Source of the DNA: Echria macrotheca
Lineage: Eukaryota; Ascomycota; Sordariomycetes; Sordariales; Schizotheciaceae
Direction: 5' to 3'
Length of the DNA: 64,000 bases
NCBI GenBank assembly: GCA_030411725.1
Contig: MU839829.1
Location: 2,531,913-2,595,912 of the forward strand
The notes below the pieces were generated by a model. It did no database searches. It was given only the letters and a program-made list of their open reading frames with translations, and was not told the DNA's origin. The position numbers and the translations under genes are program-made. How positions within the stretch are numbered: the first letter of the stretch is position 1; every line of letters begins with the position of its first letter. Below are positions 1 to 10,517 of the stretch, in pieces.

Positions 1-2803
1 CTGGAAAAGAAGTTGGAGAAGCTCCAGCTCAACCTCGAGGACTTGAATCACGAAGTCGCCCGCGAGGTCCAGAGCAGTCGGAACGCCGAAAAGGCCACAT
101 CCAACTTTACCGTCCAGCTTGCCGAAGCAAACCGCACTATCGAGTCTGAGCGGCAGCTTCGGACGCAAGCCCAGGGAACCGTCCGGACGTTACAGTCAGC
201 GCTCGATTCTCGTGAGGTCGAGATACAAGAGTTGCGGTCTCAGCTTCTGGCTGCGCTGAGGACCGTGGATCCCGAGTCCGTACCACCTGCTTCTAACGAC
301 GGCGGGAACGACAAACTTCTCACGAAGAACTTCGATCTGGTTAGGAGCATTGAAGAGCTTCAGCAGAACCTTCGTGTTCAGACTGCTGGGCGTGCGAATG
401 CAGAGGCACAGCTTGCGGAGCTTAGGGCTGCCAGGAACGAATCTCCCACAAGGCCTCGTCTCGAAGAGATTAGTGGCAACGAGGGATATTTCAATGGGTC
501 TCCAACGAGGAAAGGACCGAAGCAAACTGCGCGTCACTATTCAAACGCTTCGACGCCTCCTCGTCATTTCGCAAAGGAGAACGCAGACCATCTTCAGGAC
601 TCGACTCGCTCCGATCGGACAGCCGATATTCTGAGCTTCAACAACCGCATGGACCTCAAAGCGGAGGTCGAAGAGCTTCAGAATCAGTTGCAACTGACCC
701 AAATGCAAAATCGCCACTTGCAAAGCCAGCTCGAGCGCTCAACGCCCACTCCGGACTACCCAGATGAGAACCCTTCGTTGCGCCGGGTGCAGAAGCTGGA
801 GAAAGTCAACAGCAGACTCCATGACTTGCTCGATGATTCCGCTAAGAAGGTCTCGGCGCTGGAGAAGGCATTGCGTACTGGAGAACTGTCCATCCGCGAC
901 ATTCAGACCAAGTCCCACGAGGAAATTCTCGATCTCCTGAACCGCCAAGAAGAGTCCCGTCGGACACTCCTCCACAGCCATAAGGATGCGGTGGCAGAGT
1001 TGTCAGACATGAAAGATCACTTCGAGAAGATGAGGCACGAACGGGCCAAGATCGAGGTCGACCTGCGGGATGCCAAGTCCGATCTACAGGAGATGACTGT
1101 GGCTAGGGAGCAAGAGGCCGCAAGCCGAAGCCAGCTTCTCCAAGAATTCGCCGATATTCAAATCCGCCTCGACGCCGAGTCATCCAAGCTTGCGGATGTC
1201 ACGTCTAGCCTCAACATGTATAAGAGCCGTGCGGATGACTATTTCAGCAGGCTTGAGCAAGCCGAAATTGCCGTCCTGAAGGCTAGCCGGGCTGAGCAAT
1301 TCGCAAAGTCACAGGCCAGAGAGGCGGAGGAGAGCTGCGCGGAAATGGCAGCCGAACGGAAACGTCTCGACGCAACCATCGAAGACCTCCAGCAGCAGAA
1401 CCAGCGGTTGGAGGAGAAGATCGAGGACATGTCCACCGATCTTGCAGCAGCTCAGCAGGCAAAGAAGAGGCTCCAACATGAGCTGGAGGATTATCGCAGC
1501 CAGCGCGCCAACGATATCGAGGATAAGGAGTCAAGCATGGAGCAGATGCGCAAGAAGTATCAAGCCGAATTCGCAACCCTCACCAAGGAGCTCGACCTCG
1601 CCCGCGAGGAGAAGCTGTTCAAGCAGGCCGAGATTTCCAGGCTGCGAGAAGAGCTTGATGAACTCCGCTCGAAGTGGGATGACGAGGTGCTCAACAGCTC
1701 GACATGGTCCAAGGAGAAGACACGCCTCGAGGCAACACTATCCGACGTTATTGCCTCCCGAGACGAGGCTGTCAACGCACACAACGAGGCCCAAAGCAAG
1801 ATTGTCTCCCTCCTGTCACAGGTGCGAGCACTCCGGTCATCTGTCGACGAAGCCACTTCGGAGCGTGATAGCTTGCTCCGCGAGAAGCGTAGCATCGAAG
1901 CTCGCCTCGAAGAGGCAAAGGCTGGTCTCGAGGAGCTCGCCAAGAGCGAGAGCCCGTCACTCCGTAATGCGGCTAATATCGACCGGGAGATTCTCGAACT
2001 CAAGGCGGGTCTTGCTCAGCAAGAGGACATCGCCGCGGCTGCGGTGGAGAAGATGCGGCGAGCTGAGGCTCTCGTCACAGAAGTCCAGAAGGATATCGTT
2101 GCGGAACGGGAAGCCAGCGCAGAGCTTCAGAAACAGAAGGTTGCCCTAGAGAAGTCTCTCAACGAGATCCAGGTTAAGGTTATCGACCTGGAGACCAAGG
2201 GCTACTCGACTGCGAGCCATGATATCAAGTTCCTTCACAAGCGAATCCAAGAGGTATGTTTTTTATCCTGTGCAAAATAGCGCCGCTAACATATTATCAC
2301 AGCTCGAGGCGCAGTTGGAGGAGCAAGAGAATGAGCGCAGCAAGTCTCAGCGGTCGGTCCGCAACGTCGACCGCACCGTCAAGGACCTTCAATCCCAGAT
2401 CGACCGAAAGGAGAAGCAGAATAACCAACTCCAGGAGGACCTTGGCCGGATGCGCGACAAGGTAGACAAGCTCCTCAAGACGATCGATGAACTGCAAGCG
2501 TCCGAGAGCTCGAACGAGCTGTCGGCTCGACGGGCCGAGCGGGAGCTGCGCGAGGAGAGGGACAAGGCGCTGCGTCTGGAGCGGGAGCTCGAAGGGTGGA
2601 AGAGCATTCGTATGGATAAGGCCAGCCTGACGGGTAGCGTCTCCGGGAGCGTGCTCGGCGGGAGCATGCGCAGCAGGGACAGCACGCGGATGCCCAGCGG
2701 GTGGCGGGGAGCCACCACGGCGAGTGAGGGCGAAGAAGTCAAGATCCCCAAGCGGAAGAGCAGCATTAGTAGGGTGCCGAGCATGACGAAGGGGTTCTTG
2801 TGA
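1..2803 (+). CDS. MYO1: Myosin II heavy chain, C-terminal coiled-coil rod (5' partial)
   Basis: The open frame runs in from base 1 with no start, so this is the 3' part of a larger gene. Exon 1 ends at 2253. A 49-nt intron (2254-2302, GTATGT...GCTAAC...CACAG) precedes the last exon, which stops at 2803. About 917 residues are visible. Nearly all are long charged heptad coiled coil with few prolines, as in the rod of conventional fungal type II myosin. One Ser/Pro/Asn-rich break lies near residues 140-200. The basic, serine-rich tail ending in SISRVPSMTKGFL resembles a non-helical tailpiece, the kind of region that is phosphorylated to control filament assembly. The motor and IQ parts lie outside the window, so the class rests on the rod alone. 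Type II myosin drives the contractile actomyosin ring at septation. Another long coiled-coil protein is the main alternative. Confidence 0.8.
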
Positions 2804-3387
2804 GTGGGAGCATGACGACGGGGTCTTGAGCATTTTTTGGCGGGATAGAGAAGATATGGGTACGGGATTGGGTATGAGTTTTACGGGAGGGCGGGTTGGC
2901 ATGGAAGGTGTTTGTTGTATTGAATCGGTATGAATGACAGGCCTAATTCGGGATTATGAGTGGGAGTGGGAGTGGGATTGGGATAATTTGCGAGATAGGG
3001 TTGTGTTTTATTATTGTTGGTTGTCTTATCTGATGCTGTGCTGGATGCTGGATACCTCTGCTGTAGCGTAATGTCATATGACTATCTGCACCGACTATCC
3101 TGATGAGTGGACATTGTGAATCTTGATTTCTACCTCTTCCGTCTTGAAAATTTGATCAAGTCCGGTCATCGAATGTATGTGTCGATCAATACAGGTTAAG
3201 GACCATACTCTAAATATGTAAGGACGGCGCCATCAGGGACCTATCTAGATGCAGATGTCTCACAGACAGCCGGTTGCTCTGGCCGAGTATGCGGCTAAAC
3301 CAAAGCCGCTTCATCATGAGCTACACAGCCATACCCCCAGGTTTACCTCTTTACAAAACCCTGACCACCTCTCATCCAACAAAAGCA
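2804..3387. other. Convergent intergenic region
   Basis: This lies between the 3' ends of the myosin gene and the membrane-protein gene. It holds G-rich then AT-rich 3' flanking sequence with repeated gggagtggga-like runs near 2960. I see no RNA gene or coding exon. Confidence 0.6.
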
Positions 3388-4580
3388 TCACATCCCCTCC
3401 GCACCAGCCTGCCCCATCCCCTTCTCCGCCAAATCAGCGCCCCCGTCGGTGGTGGTCCCTCCATCCGCAGCCGGCAAAACCCTCCCCCCATCAACCACCA
3501 CCGCCTTCTTTCCTCCTATCCCCTCTCCACTCCCCCCCGTAAACGGTGTCGCCGTCCGCCCATTCACCCGGAACGCCTTGGCATTCTGGTTACTCAGCCC
3601 GAGCAGCCCCGCCGTGGTCAGCAGCAGCGCCATCATGGTAACCGCGCCGGCCTGCGTCATGTTGCCCGACACGGCGGCAACGAGGAAAACAATCAGCTTC
3701 GCGGCCGCTTCCAGATACCCCTCGAAGGCGGTCTTGCGCCGCAGCCAGGTGTCGGTCGTCACGGCGCGGAGGTCTTCGGGCGTGCCGCGCAGTTTTACCG
3801 CCGAGGATTGGCCGTCTCCTAGGGAGACTATTGCTTCCATTAGGCGGGCGCCGAGGCGGTGGTGGTTGGGGGAGTGGGAGTGGTGGTGGTTTGGGGACGG
3901 GGTGGACGAGCCGGAGGTGTCGTCTGGGGAGGTGGGCGGGGGGGAGACGGTTGCGGTGCGTTGTTTTATGATGAAGATGTTTAGGAGGCGGGAGAGCATG
4001 AGGGCTAGGAGGGAGGATAGGGTCCACCCTTTTTTTTCGGTTTTGTGTTAGCATGGTTGGTGTTTGGATGGGGGAGAGAGAGAACCTTACAGTCCTGCAG
4101 GAGGATAACAAACACAAGCGCCGTGATGGTCAGAATCGGGCTGATTAGGTATAGCACATGAGAAACCCAGCCTAGGTCGGGGATGTCGTTGACGGTCCAG
4201 ATGGTGGCGTGTAGCCCGCTCGGCGAGCGCCTGAGCCGATAGCCGACGTCCAGCACGACCGTCTCGCCCGGCCGGGCGATCTGCTGGATGTAGTTGGCCG
4301 TGGCGGCATTGTTGATGGTAAACGTCACCGGCTCGCCGTCGCGGACCTCGCCGACGGCGCTGAGAATATGCGCCGTGCCCGCGGACCGGCGCGCGAGTTC
4401 GTCTGCGGCTTGCTGGTAGTGCAGGCCCGGGGCAAGAAGCAAGCTGTCAAGCCAGGTCGAGCCGCCTGTTATAGCCGTCCGCTGCGCGACCGTGCTCAGA
4501 TCGGCGAGGGCGAGCAGGCCGCCTGCCGATAAGGAGACGCCGGGTATTGGGTGCGTCTTCCAATCTGGGAACTGAAGCAT
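3388..4580 (-). CDS. Multi-spanning membrane protein of unknown function
   Basis: Two exons on the minus strand (4580-4091 and 4028-3388) are joined across a 62-nt intron (GTAAGG donor, GCTAAC branch, AAAAG acceptor). They give 376 residues and the phase is exact. The first ~138 residues look soluble, with no signal peptide. A hydrophobic block at about 140-162 (YLISPILTITALVFVILLQD) is followed at once by a second at 165-184. After a Ser/His/Pro-rich loop come a conserved-looking soluble piece (GTPEDLRAVTTDTWLRRKTAFEGYLEAAAK) and two more hydrophobic helices near 235-275. The C-terminus is Gly-rich. I do not recognise the family and infer only an integral membrane protein of about four helices. 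It is divergent from the mitochondrial protein gene at 5536. A 5' exon further upstream cannot be excluded. Confidence 0.68.
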
Positions 4581-5535
4581 CTCGGAGATACCTACAGCCT
4601 CGTGGTAGGGAGATATCGAGAGTTGGACACGACGTTTTTAGACTGGGAGGTAACAAAAACAAACGCACAACAGGCACCGCCGCGTCAAATGGTCACGTAG
4701 TGTAAGGGCAAAGTCTCACGAGAGTCTGCGTACGGTCCTACGGTCCTAATCTCATGAAAATGCGGTCGCGACGGTGCACATGGTGAGCGGTTCTGCACCG
4801 TGAGTGACGCCGGCTGGCTGCAGGACAGGGGTCCAGACCGAACAGGCAGCGAAATCGAGGCGGCTGAGTGCTCGGAAATCGCCAGCGAATGGAATGACGC
4901 CTGGGTGCCATGTGTGGAAATGTGCCTACACAGCAGTTGACTTGGGTACGGAATAGAAATCTGGGTTTATCTGGGTGCAATATATGTGTAGGATGCGGGA
5001 GGCTGCCACATGATGAGTGGATGTTACCCAACTGGAACCTTCAACGAACTCTGATACTGCAGTGAGATCAAGACTCTCCCGCTCGGTTGAAGGGGACGAG
5101 ATGTTTGGGGGGTTTTGAGAGGCCCTTGAGAGCTCCAGGCCATCAGATGATCTATAAACTCACAAGGCAAGCTATCAACAGTCTGAAGGCCAACTCATAA
5201 CGCATTTACTGTGTACACCTGAAAATGGATATCGCAGTTGTTGAAGACGGGCAAGGATGATTGATGGATTGAAGACCGGCAGTTGGGCCCAAGCTCCCGT
5301 CCCTCCTTCTTGGCGCCCAGAAGCACCGTCATTGGCTGCACCGAGTGGGGGCGCCCAAGCTCTTCACAAAGACATCATCCCAAGCTTCAACATCGACTCC
5401 ATCCATCCAGCCGTCATCAGAATTACGACACACCGCCCGCGTCGCCGTCAATGGCCCCAACCTGAGGCACAGCACCAGCCCAAAAGCTGCCTCTGCAACA
5501 GTGTCCCACCATTTCAGCTATCCGCGACCATCACG
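4581..5535. other. Divergent promoter region
   Basis: About 955 bases separate two divergent genes. The sequence is mixed, with no coding exon or RNA gene seen. The frame of the downstream gene is open back to about 5257 without an ATG of good context, so 5536 was chosen as the start. Confidence 0.5.
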
Positions 5536-7221
5536 ATGCGACCCCGACTCCTCCTGCTCCGGCGAGCCCTCGCCCCGTCTCCCCACCCGACGACCCTCCG
5601 CACCTTCGCCCAGAGCACCGCCGTCCGCTACGGTGCCCGCGCCCGCCCTCAGCTCCCTTTTTTGTCCGTACCGACCTCAACACGTGCCGCCCAGCGCGTC
5701 CGCTACCTCACGACCGAGCGCAAAGCCCAGCTCAAGTATGAGATTAAACAGGGCATCAAGTACACGTCCTACATATGGATCGTGGTTGCCTGCTTTGCCG
5801 CCTGCTCAATCGCCATCTCCCAAGAGATGCTTGAACGGCAATACCCGAGCCCGCACGAATGGAGCTATCTCACGCGGATGCGCTTCCGCGGCGCCCACTG
5901 CGAGCGCGACCAGACCGACCCGGCGCGACCGACGGACTGGCTGGCGGTGATGCAATGGATCCAGGGCGCCATCGAGCGGCTGGAGAACCCGAAAGTTGAC
6001 GGCAAGGGCTTGAAAGACGCGCCATCGGACCACCCACCGAGGACGAAAGATCTCAGGGACATGCCTGAAGCCTGGCGGAGAGGCTATTTTGAGGCCATGA
6101 TGCTGTATGCCAAGGCGGCCGAGCATCTCGATGGGTGGATGTTGGATAGGACAAGAAAAATGGTGTTCCCTGCCGACATGGTGGTCGGGCCTTCGAACCC
6201 GAAACCAAGACCGATCCCGGCAGGCGTCCAGGGCGCCCCGAAGGAGGAGGACTGCGAGGTGGCCTACGAGCCGGCAGACGATATTTATCTGAGGCTCTTG
6301 AACACCGAGGGTCTCACGTCACGCCAGCAGATGGACGCCAGGTTGGCGTTTGCCTCGTGGCTGGAGTTCAAGGGCATCACAGGGCCGGCGAGCATCGTGT
6401 ACGAGGAAGCCCTCGAGCTAGCCATCTCGCAGAGACCAGATCTCTCCGCCGAGCCCGTGGACCGAAAGACACTAACACTCAACGACGCCGCCGGTCTGCC
6501 CTCAGCCAACCTCCTCACCGCCCTCACCGCATACAGCACATTCCGCGCGCGGAATGGCGACCTCTCTTCATCCCTCCCCATTTTTGTGTCTCTGCTCAAA
6601 GCCCGCCGCAGCCTCCCCAATTCAGAATTCACCGTGTACGAACCACCCCCACCACCAGAGGACGAACCTACGGCGGAGAACATCACCATCCAACTAGGCA
6701 AGAAACTCCTCGCGAAAATAATGGAGCCGCCGTACCCCCCTCCTCCACCGGATGGTTCGTCCCCGCCCTTCCGCGACGCCAAGTCCATCTGCGAGGAAGC
6801 CGCCTTGTCTCTACACATCGGCGAGATCCTGTACGCTTCCAATCCGGGCAGCCGCGAGGAAGGTCTAGGCTGGACGCGCGACGCCGTCGACGTCGCCGAG
6901 GAGCAGTTACATCGCCTCAACCTGAGCGCCACGCATAAACCTGCCCGCACGACATGTCGGGATTGCTTGGCCACGGGGCTGCAGAATTGGTCGGCTATGG
7001 TGGCGCGGCTGGCCAAGGAGGAGGCTGCCAGGAAGGAGGCACAGCCTAAGAAACAGAGCTGGTTCGGGATCGGGCTTTGGGGACATGGCAAGGAGGAGGA
7101 GGATCTGACGAGGTGGGCGGCCGAGGAGAGGGTTATTGAGGAGAGGACGAAACGGTCGCAGGGTCTGTTGGAGGAGCTGGAACCGCCTGCTTGGGGGATT
7201 GCGTCGTTTTTTAGGGCTTAG
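5536..7221 (+). CDS. Mitochondrial inner-membrane TPR-type protein (Mgr3-like)
   Basis: Single exon, 561 residues from the ATG at 5536 (context ATCACGATG). The N-terminus is Arg/Leu/Ser-rich without acidic residues for the first ~50 positions, a good mitochondrial presequence, ending near VRYLTTERK. One membrane helix follows at about 75-95 (YIWIVVACFAACSIAIS). The rest is a helical soluble domain with TPR-like pairs (for example AWRRGYFEAMMLYAKAAEHL and the EGLTSRQQ...ARLAFASW region) and a Pro-rich loop around residues 370-410. This layout of presequence, single TM and TPR body matches Mgr3, an adaptor of the i-AAA protease. Fungal relatives are, as I recall, sometimes labelled maltose permease, which the single TM does not support. 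The function is inferred from architecture; no catalytic motif is present. Confidence 0.7.
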   Translation: MRPRLLLLRRALAPSPHPTTLRTFAQSTAVRYGARARPQLPFLSVPTSTRAAQRVRYLTTERKAQLKYEIKQGIKYTSYIWIVVACFAACSIAISQEMLERQYPSPHEWSYLTRMRFRGAHCERDQTDPARPTDWLAVMQWIQGAIERLENPKVDGKGLKDAPSDHPPRTKDLRDMPEAWRRGYFEAMMLYAKAAEHLDGWMLDRTRKMVFPADMVVGPSNPKPRPIPAGVQGAPKEEDCEVAYEPADDIYLRLLNTEGLTSRQQMDARLAFASWLEFKGITGPASIVYEEALELAISQRPDLSAEPVDRKTLTLNDAAGLPSANLLTALTAYSTFRARNGDLSSSLPIFVSLLKARRSLPNSEFTVYEPPPPPEDEPTAENITIQLGKKLLAKIMEPPYPPPPPDGSSPPFRDAKSICEEAALSLHIGEILYASNPGSREEGLGWTRDAVDVAEEQLHRLNLSATHKPARTTCRDCLATGLQNWSAMVARLAKEEAARKEAQPKKQSWFGIGLWGHGKEEEDLTRWAAEERVIEERTKRSQGLLEELEPPAWGIASFFRA

Positions 7222-7444
7222 AACTAGGGGGTTCTTTTGTATTATTGACGGTCAGGCTGTGTGGAGCGATTGTTGAAGTGGTGGTTGTATAAATACGGGT
7301 TGTGACGGGGTGAATATAGGGAAGCATGGGACTTGGGCAGCATTTTCGTGGGGCCCGATAGCGTAGATATTCTGGAGGGGATAAGTCCAGGAAGGGGAAT
7401 AGGAATGTAACCCAGCGGCGGTGATATGTTGGACGTCATACCTT
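7222..7444. other. 3' flank of the Mgr3-like gene
   Basis: Short non-coding stretch with no gene seen. It precedes a small cysteine-rich open frame on the other strand. Confidence 0.4.
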
Positions 7445-7639
7445 TCAGTTAGAATTGGAGTCAGTTAGAATTGGAGGAAACTGCTTGAACTGGTCTGCCA
7501 GAGGATCTTGACAACAAGGACATTTGACTTGATCTATGGTAGGGAGATCTATGGTGGGGAGATCTGTGGTAGAGAGTCTGTGACCACCAGATCGGCAACT
7601 TTGGCATCTAGGTATTAGTCTACAGTTTGGGCAATGCAT
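7445..7639 (-). CDS. Small Cys-rich open frame, possible zinc-ribbon fragment (tentative)
   Basis: A 64-residue frame starts MHCPNCRLIPRCQSC and later has CPCC, giving CxxC pairs at about residues 3-6, 12-15 and 40-43 that could ligate zinc. Its middle is built from a threefold 15-bp tandem repeat at 7531-7575, read as TTDLP/TIDLP/TIDQV. Codon use is AT-rich compared with neighbouring genes, which suggests a fragment, a recent arrival or chance. There is no obvious partner exon. It could be a decayed transposon zinc finger or a short spurious frame. Confidence 0.22.
   Translation of the reverse strand: MHCPNCRLIPRCQSCRSGGHRLSTTDLPTIDLPTIDQVKCPCCQDPLADQFKQFPPILTDSNSN
7531..7575. repeat. 3 x 15-bp tandem repeat
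   Basis: Three adjacent units are seen: gatctatggtaggga, gatctatggtgggga and gatctgtggtagaga. They differ at one to three positions and stay in register with the small minus-strand Cys-rich frame. Confidence 0.8.
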
Positions 7640-8087
7640 TGCATCCTTTTCCCCCTTTCAACCAACCCCAGACCACATTGCAGATAGTCGTGAAAAGACA
7701 TATAGCGACCGGGCGTATTCCTATATCACACATTCACATGGCACGGTACGGCAAGGCACGGATACAGCGAAGGGTATCAATATTATGTATCACCTGACAG
7801 CCCCCATAACTTCAACAATCCCCCCCTCTCTCTATCTATGTAAGTAAGTAGTAGCCTTCTCCCTTCCCAACTCGAAGTCTACTCGAGCAGTGTGAACATG
7901 ACCACACTGTAGGGCCAGGAAGGAGCACCCCCGTCAGATAGCAGGAGCACACGGACCAGCACCACCTGTATTTAGCCAAGCAGTTGTGAGGGGTCATCAT
8001 CCCTTCAAACAAAACAAGCATGTTTAGCACCAGTCTCTCAAAACTAAACATGGTCCTGTAAGCCGGCTAAGAAATCTGAGCCTTTGT
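7640..8087. other. Convergent intergenic region before IPI3
   Basis: Non-coding stretch with CT-rich and AT-rich parts, including cccccctctctctatctatg near 7820. It probably holds the 3' UTR of the minus-strand WD40 gene. No RNA gene recognised. Confidence 0.5.
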
Positions 8088-9495
8088 CTAGGAACGCCGC
8101 TTGTTTATCTGCCTCTGCACCGTGCGGTACTGGTCAAGAAGCTCCTCCAGCGTCTCGATCCGCTTGCGCATCTCCTGCCCGGCCTCACTCCCGTCACTCT
8201 CGGCGGCGACAGCAGACTGCTGCTCGAACGCCGCGGCGGCGCCGACCAGCGTGTCGTGCGAGAAGCCAGGCGTATTCAACATGTCGTCCAGCCTCGACGG
8301 CGGTCCCAGATGGGCGGCCGGTTCGAGCTGGGTCGTCAGGACATATGTACCCCCCACCTGGGACGGCTTGACGATATTGGCCGGCCGCGTGGTCCTCCTG
8401 GCCGAGGCCGAGTCGAGCGGCGGCGTAAACACCAGGTTGGTCACGGCCGCGTTGAGATTCGCCAGCTCGACCGGCGTCTTGTTGGCGTCGACCACGTCCC
8501 ACCGGAGGATCTGCCCCTTCGGGTGGCCCGTGAGCAGCACGGTGCCGTCGTAGCTGAAGGCCAGACACGATGCTGGGCCGGCGTCCGGACGCGAGGCGCC
8601 AAAGGTCGAGGACACCTGCGTCACCGTGGCGGCGTCCTCGGCTTGCGGGCCGAGCAGGGGCGGGTCGGCGAAGAGCTCGACGAGATATAACGTGCTGTCC
8701 TCGCAACCAACGCAAATGGCACGCGAGGCGGGATCCAGTGAGAGACACAAGGGAAAAGCGGGAAAGAGGAGCGTCCGCAAGGCGTCGCCGGTCTGGTAGT
8801 TCCAGATGATACACGACTTGTCCTTGCTGGCCGACACGCAGATGTTGGTGTCGGCACTGGCGCTGGGGCTGGCCGACAGCGCTGTGATGGCGGCGCGGTG
8901 GTTAGAGAGCGTCCGTTCCGGCTCGTGCTCGGCCGTCGAGTCGAGCTCGAGGAGCTGGGCGAGCGACCACACATGTACGTCCGAGTCGTCGGAGCCGGTG
9001 AGGACGTGGTAGGGGGTTGCCATCACGCACGATACGGCTTGGACGTGGCGTGGAGGGGTCGACACTAGTCGGCCGGTACATGTCTATATCACCACCACGC
9101 AACGAGAATCAGTACGAGATTTGATTCCGAGAGAAAGAAAAAAAACGACGCCTTCTCACCTCCCAGAGCATGACACGGCCCTCGGTGGTCCCGATAATCA
9201 GCACGTCGCCGGCCAGCGTCAGACACCGTATCCTCTCGGGGAAGGCGACAAAGGCCTCCTGGTTTCCCCGTATCCGCGAGTAGACGTGGACGTAAGCCTT
9301 CTCATGCTGCCCCGCAAACACATGGCTATCGCTGACGGCTAGACAGCCGACCGGCGTCGAGCTCTTTTTGAACGTGGACTTGATCGAGTATGTGGGACTG
9401 AGCGTGTGGCAGTAGATGCCGACATCCTTTGCTATGGCCGTGTTGGAGCTCAGGGGTGGCCCGCAGATGGCCGAGACAAACTCTTCCGACAACAT
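8088..9495 (-). CDS. IPI3: Pre-rRNA-processing WD40 protein IPI3
   Basis: Two exons (9495-9160 and 9083-8088) flank a 76-nt intron (GTGAGA...ATATAG) and give 443 residues, close to the size of Ipi3. The N-terminus MLSEEFVSAICGPP is followed by WD40 blades, with typical pieces such as HVFAGQHEKAYVHVYS, GTTEGRVMLWE, VLTGSDDSDVHVWS, SKDKSCIIWNYQTGD and LLTGHPKGQILRWDV. The C-terminus ends in a basic coiled coil (about residues 410-443, EMRKRIETLEELLDQYRTVQ), as in Ipi3 proteins. Ipi3 works with Ipi1, Rix1 and the Rea1/Mdn1 ATPase in 60S pre-ribosome maturation and ITS2 processing in the nucleus. The start at 9495 was chosen because the protein aligns in style from there; the open frame upstream is His/Ser/Lys-rich leader sequence. 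Confidence 0.87.
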
Positions 9496-10068
9496 TGTGC
9501 TGCTGGATTTTTTTTTATTTTGTTTTTTGCTATTCCCTCTCGGCTTCCCGTCCCCCACCAAAATTCTCAGAATGTGAGAGTGCGAGGTGTCGTGTCCCGG
9601 CTTTGTGTGATGCTGCAGGTCGCACACTCTTGACCCAAGGAAATTTTGTTTCCTTTTTCCTTGGTTATTGCCTGTTTATCTGTACGACAAACACACAGCT
9701 GCGTGTGTCAAGGCACGGCCTGCACGCGTCAGAGACACACTTGCAATGGGACGTGCAGCGAGGAGGAGATGTGAGAAGCGAGATGGTGGTGTCCGGAAAG
9801 AGGCGGATTTGTCGATTATCTTTTTTGGTGGTTGGATCTGATCTGGATTTTTTGCTTTCGCCTGTGCCTGTGCCTGAGTGGCCGATGGCTCTCCCTTGCA
9901 GCTGTCCCCCCCTGCCGGCGGGATGTTTGACGCTCGGACTGGCAACTGAAATCCCGGATGGCCAATGGCAGTGCGGCGATGTCTCAGCCGCACTCGATGC
10001 GCACTGTGAGGGACGCCAAACATCGAGCATCAGGGGATCCACTGGACATCGACCCCGCCGTAGACGTC
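9496..10068. other. Promoter side of IPI3
   Basis: No coding exon or RNA gene seen. A T-rich run (9510-9530) lies just upstream of the IPI3 start. The region ends at the left target-site duplication of the MITE. Confidence 0.5.
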
Positions 10069-10517
10069 CTCTCGTCCAGCGTTCCCAACAAATCAAATCA
10101 AGTCAAATAAGGTCCCCGGCTTGATTTGTATTTGGCTAGCGTCACAGGATTTGATTTGATTTGACCGATATTTGCTTGATTTGCCAGGCTTGCCAAGGCC
10201 ACACGTGACTGCCGATAAGACGATAAGACCCAAACGGGTAAGTGGGGGCTGCTTGCGAGCCCAGACCATGTGATATGACACGTGATCCGGGGGTCCAAAA
10301 AGGTAGTGGAAACCTTGCTCCCAGGCATTTTTCTGGGGTTATCCGAAAGGAGCCTAGTACAGGCACAAAACAGGTAATATTTGACTGGGATTCAAATCCA
10401 CCGGGCTCCAGATTTGGCTTAGATTTGGGTGGATTTTTTGAGATTTGATTTGCTTCGGCTAGCTCAGATTTGGCTTGCTTGAATCCGGCTTGATTTGTTG
10501 GGAACGCTGCTCTCGTC
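10069..10517. mobile_element. Non-autonomous hAT-type MITE (433 bp) with 8-bp target duplication
   Basis: The two ends are a perfect 20-bp inverted repeat: cagcgttcccaacaaatcaa at 10077-10096 and its reverse complement at 10490-10509. The 8 bases immediately outside are identical on both sides, ctctcgtc at 10069-10076 and again at 10510-10517. An 8-bp duplication and a TIR beginning CAG are marks of the hAT superfamily; Restless of Tolypocladium is the known fungal example. The interior has no long open frame, so the copy is non-autonomous. It is crowded with short subterminal copies of TTTGATTTG/CAAATC, and ccggcttgatttgt occurs near both ends (10116-10129 and 10485-10498). The perfect TIR and TSD suggest recent insertion. 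It sits between the divergent IPI3 and Ser-rich genes. Confidence 0.88.

Noticed and set aside
10380..10400. Possible tRNA B box (ggattcaaatccacc)
   Set aside because: It lies inside the MITE, made of its ATTTG-type subterminal motifs. No cloverleaf fits.
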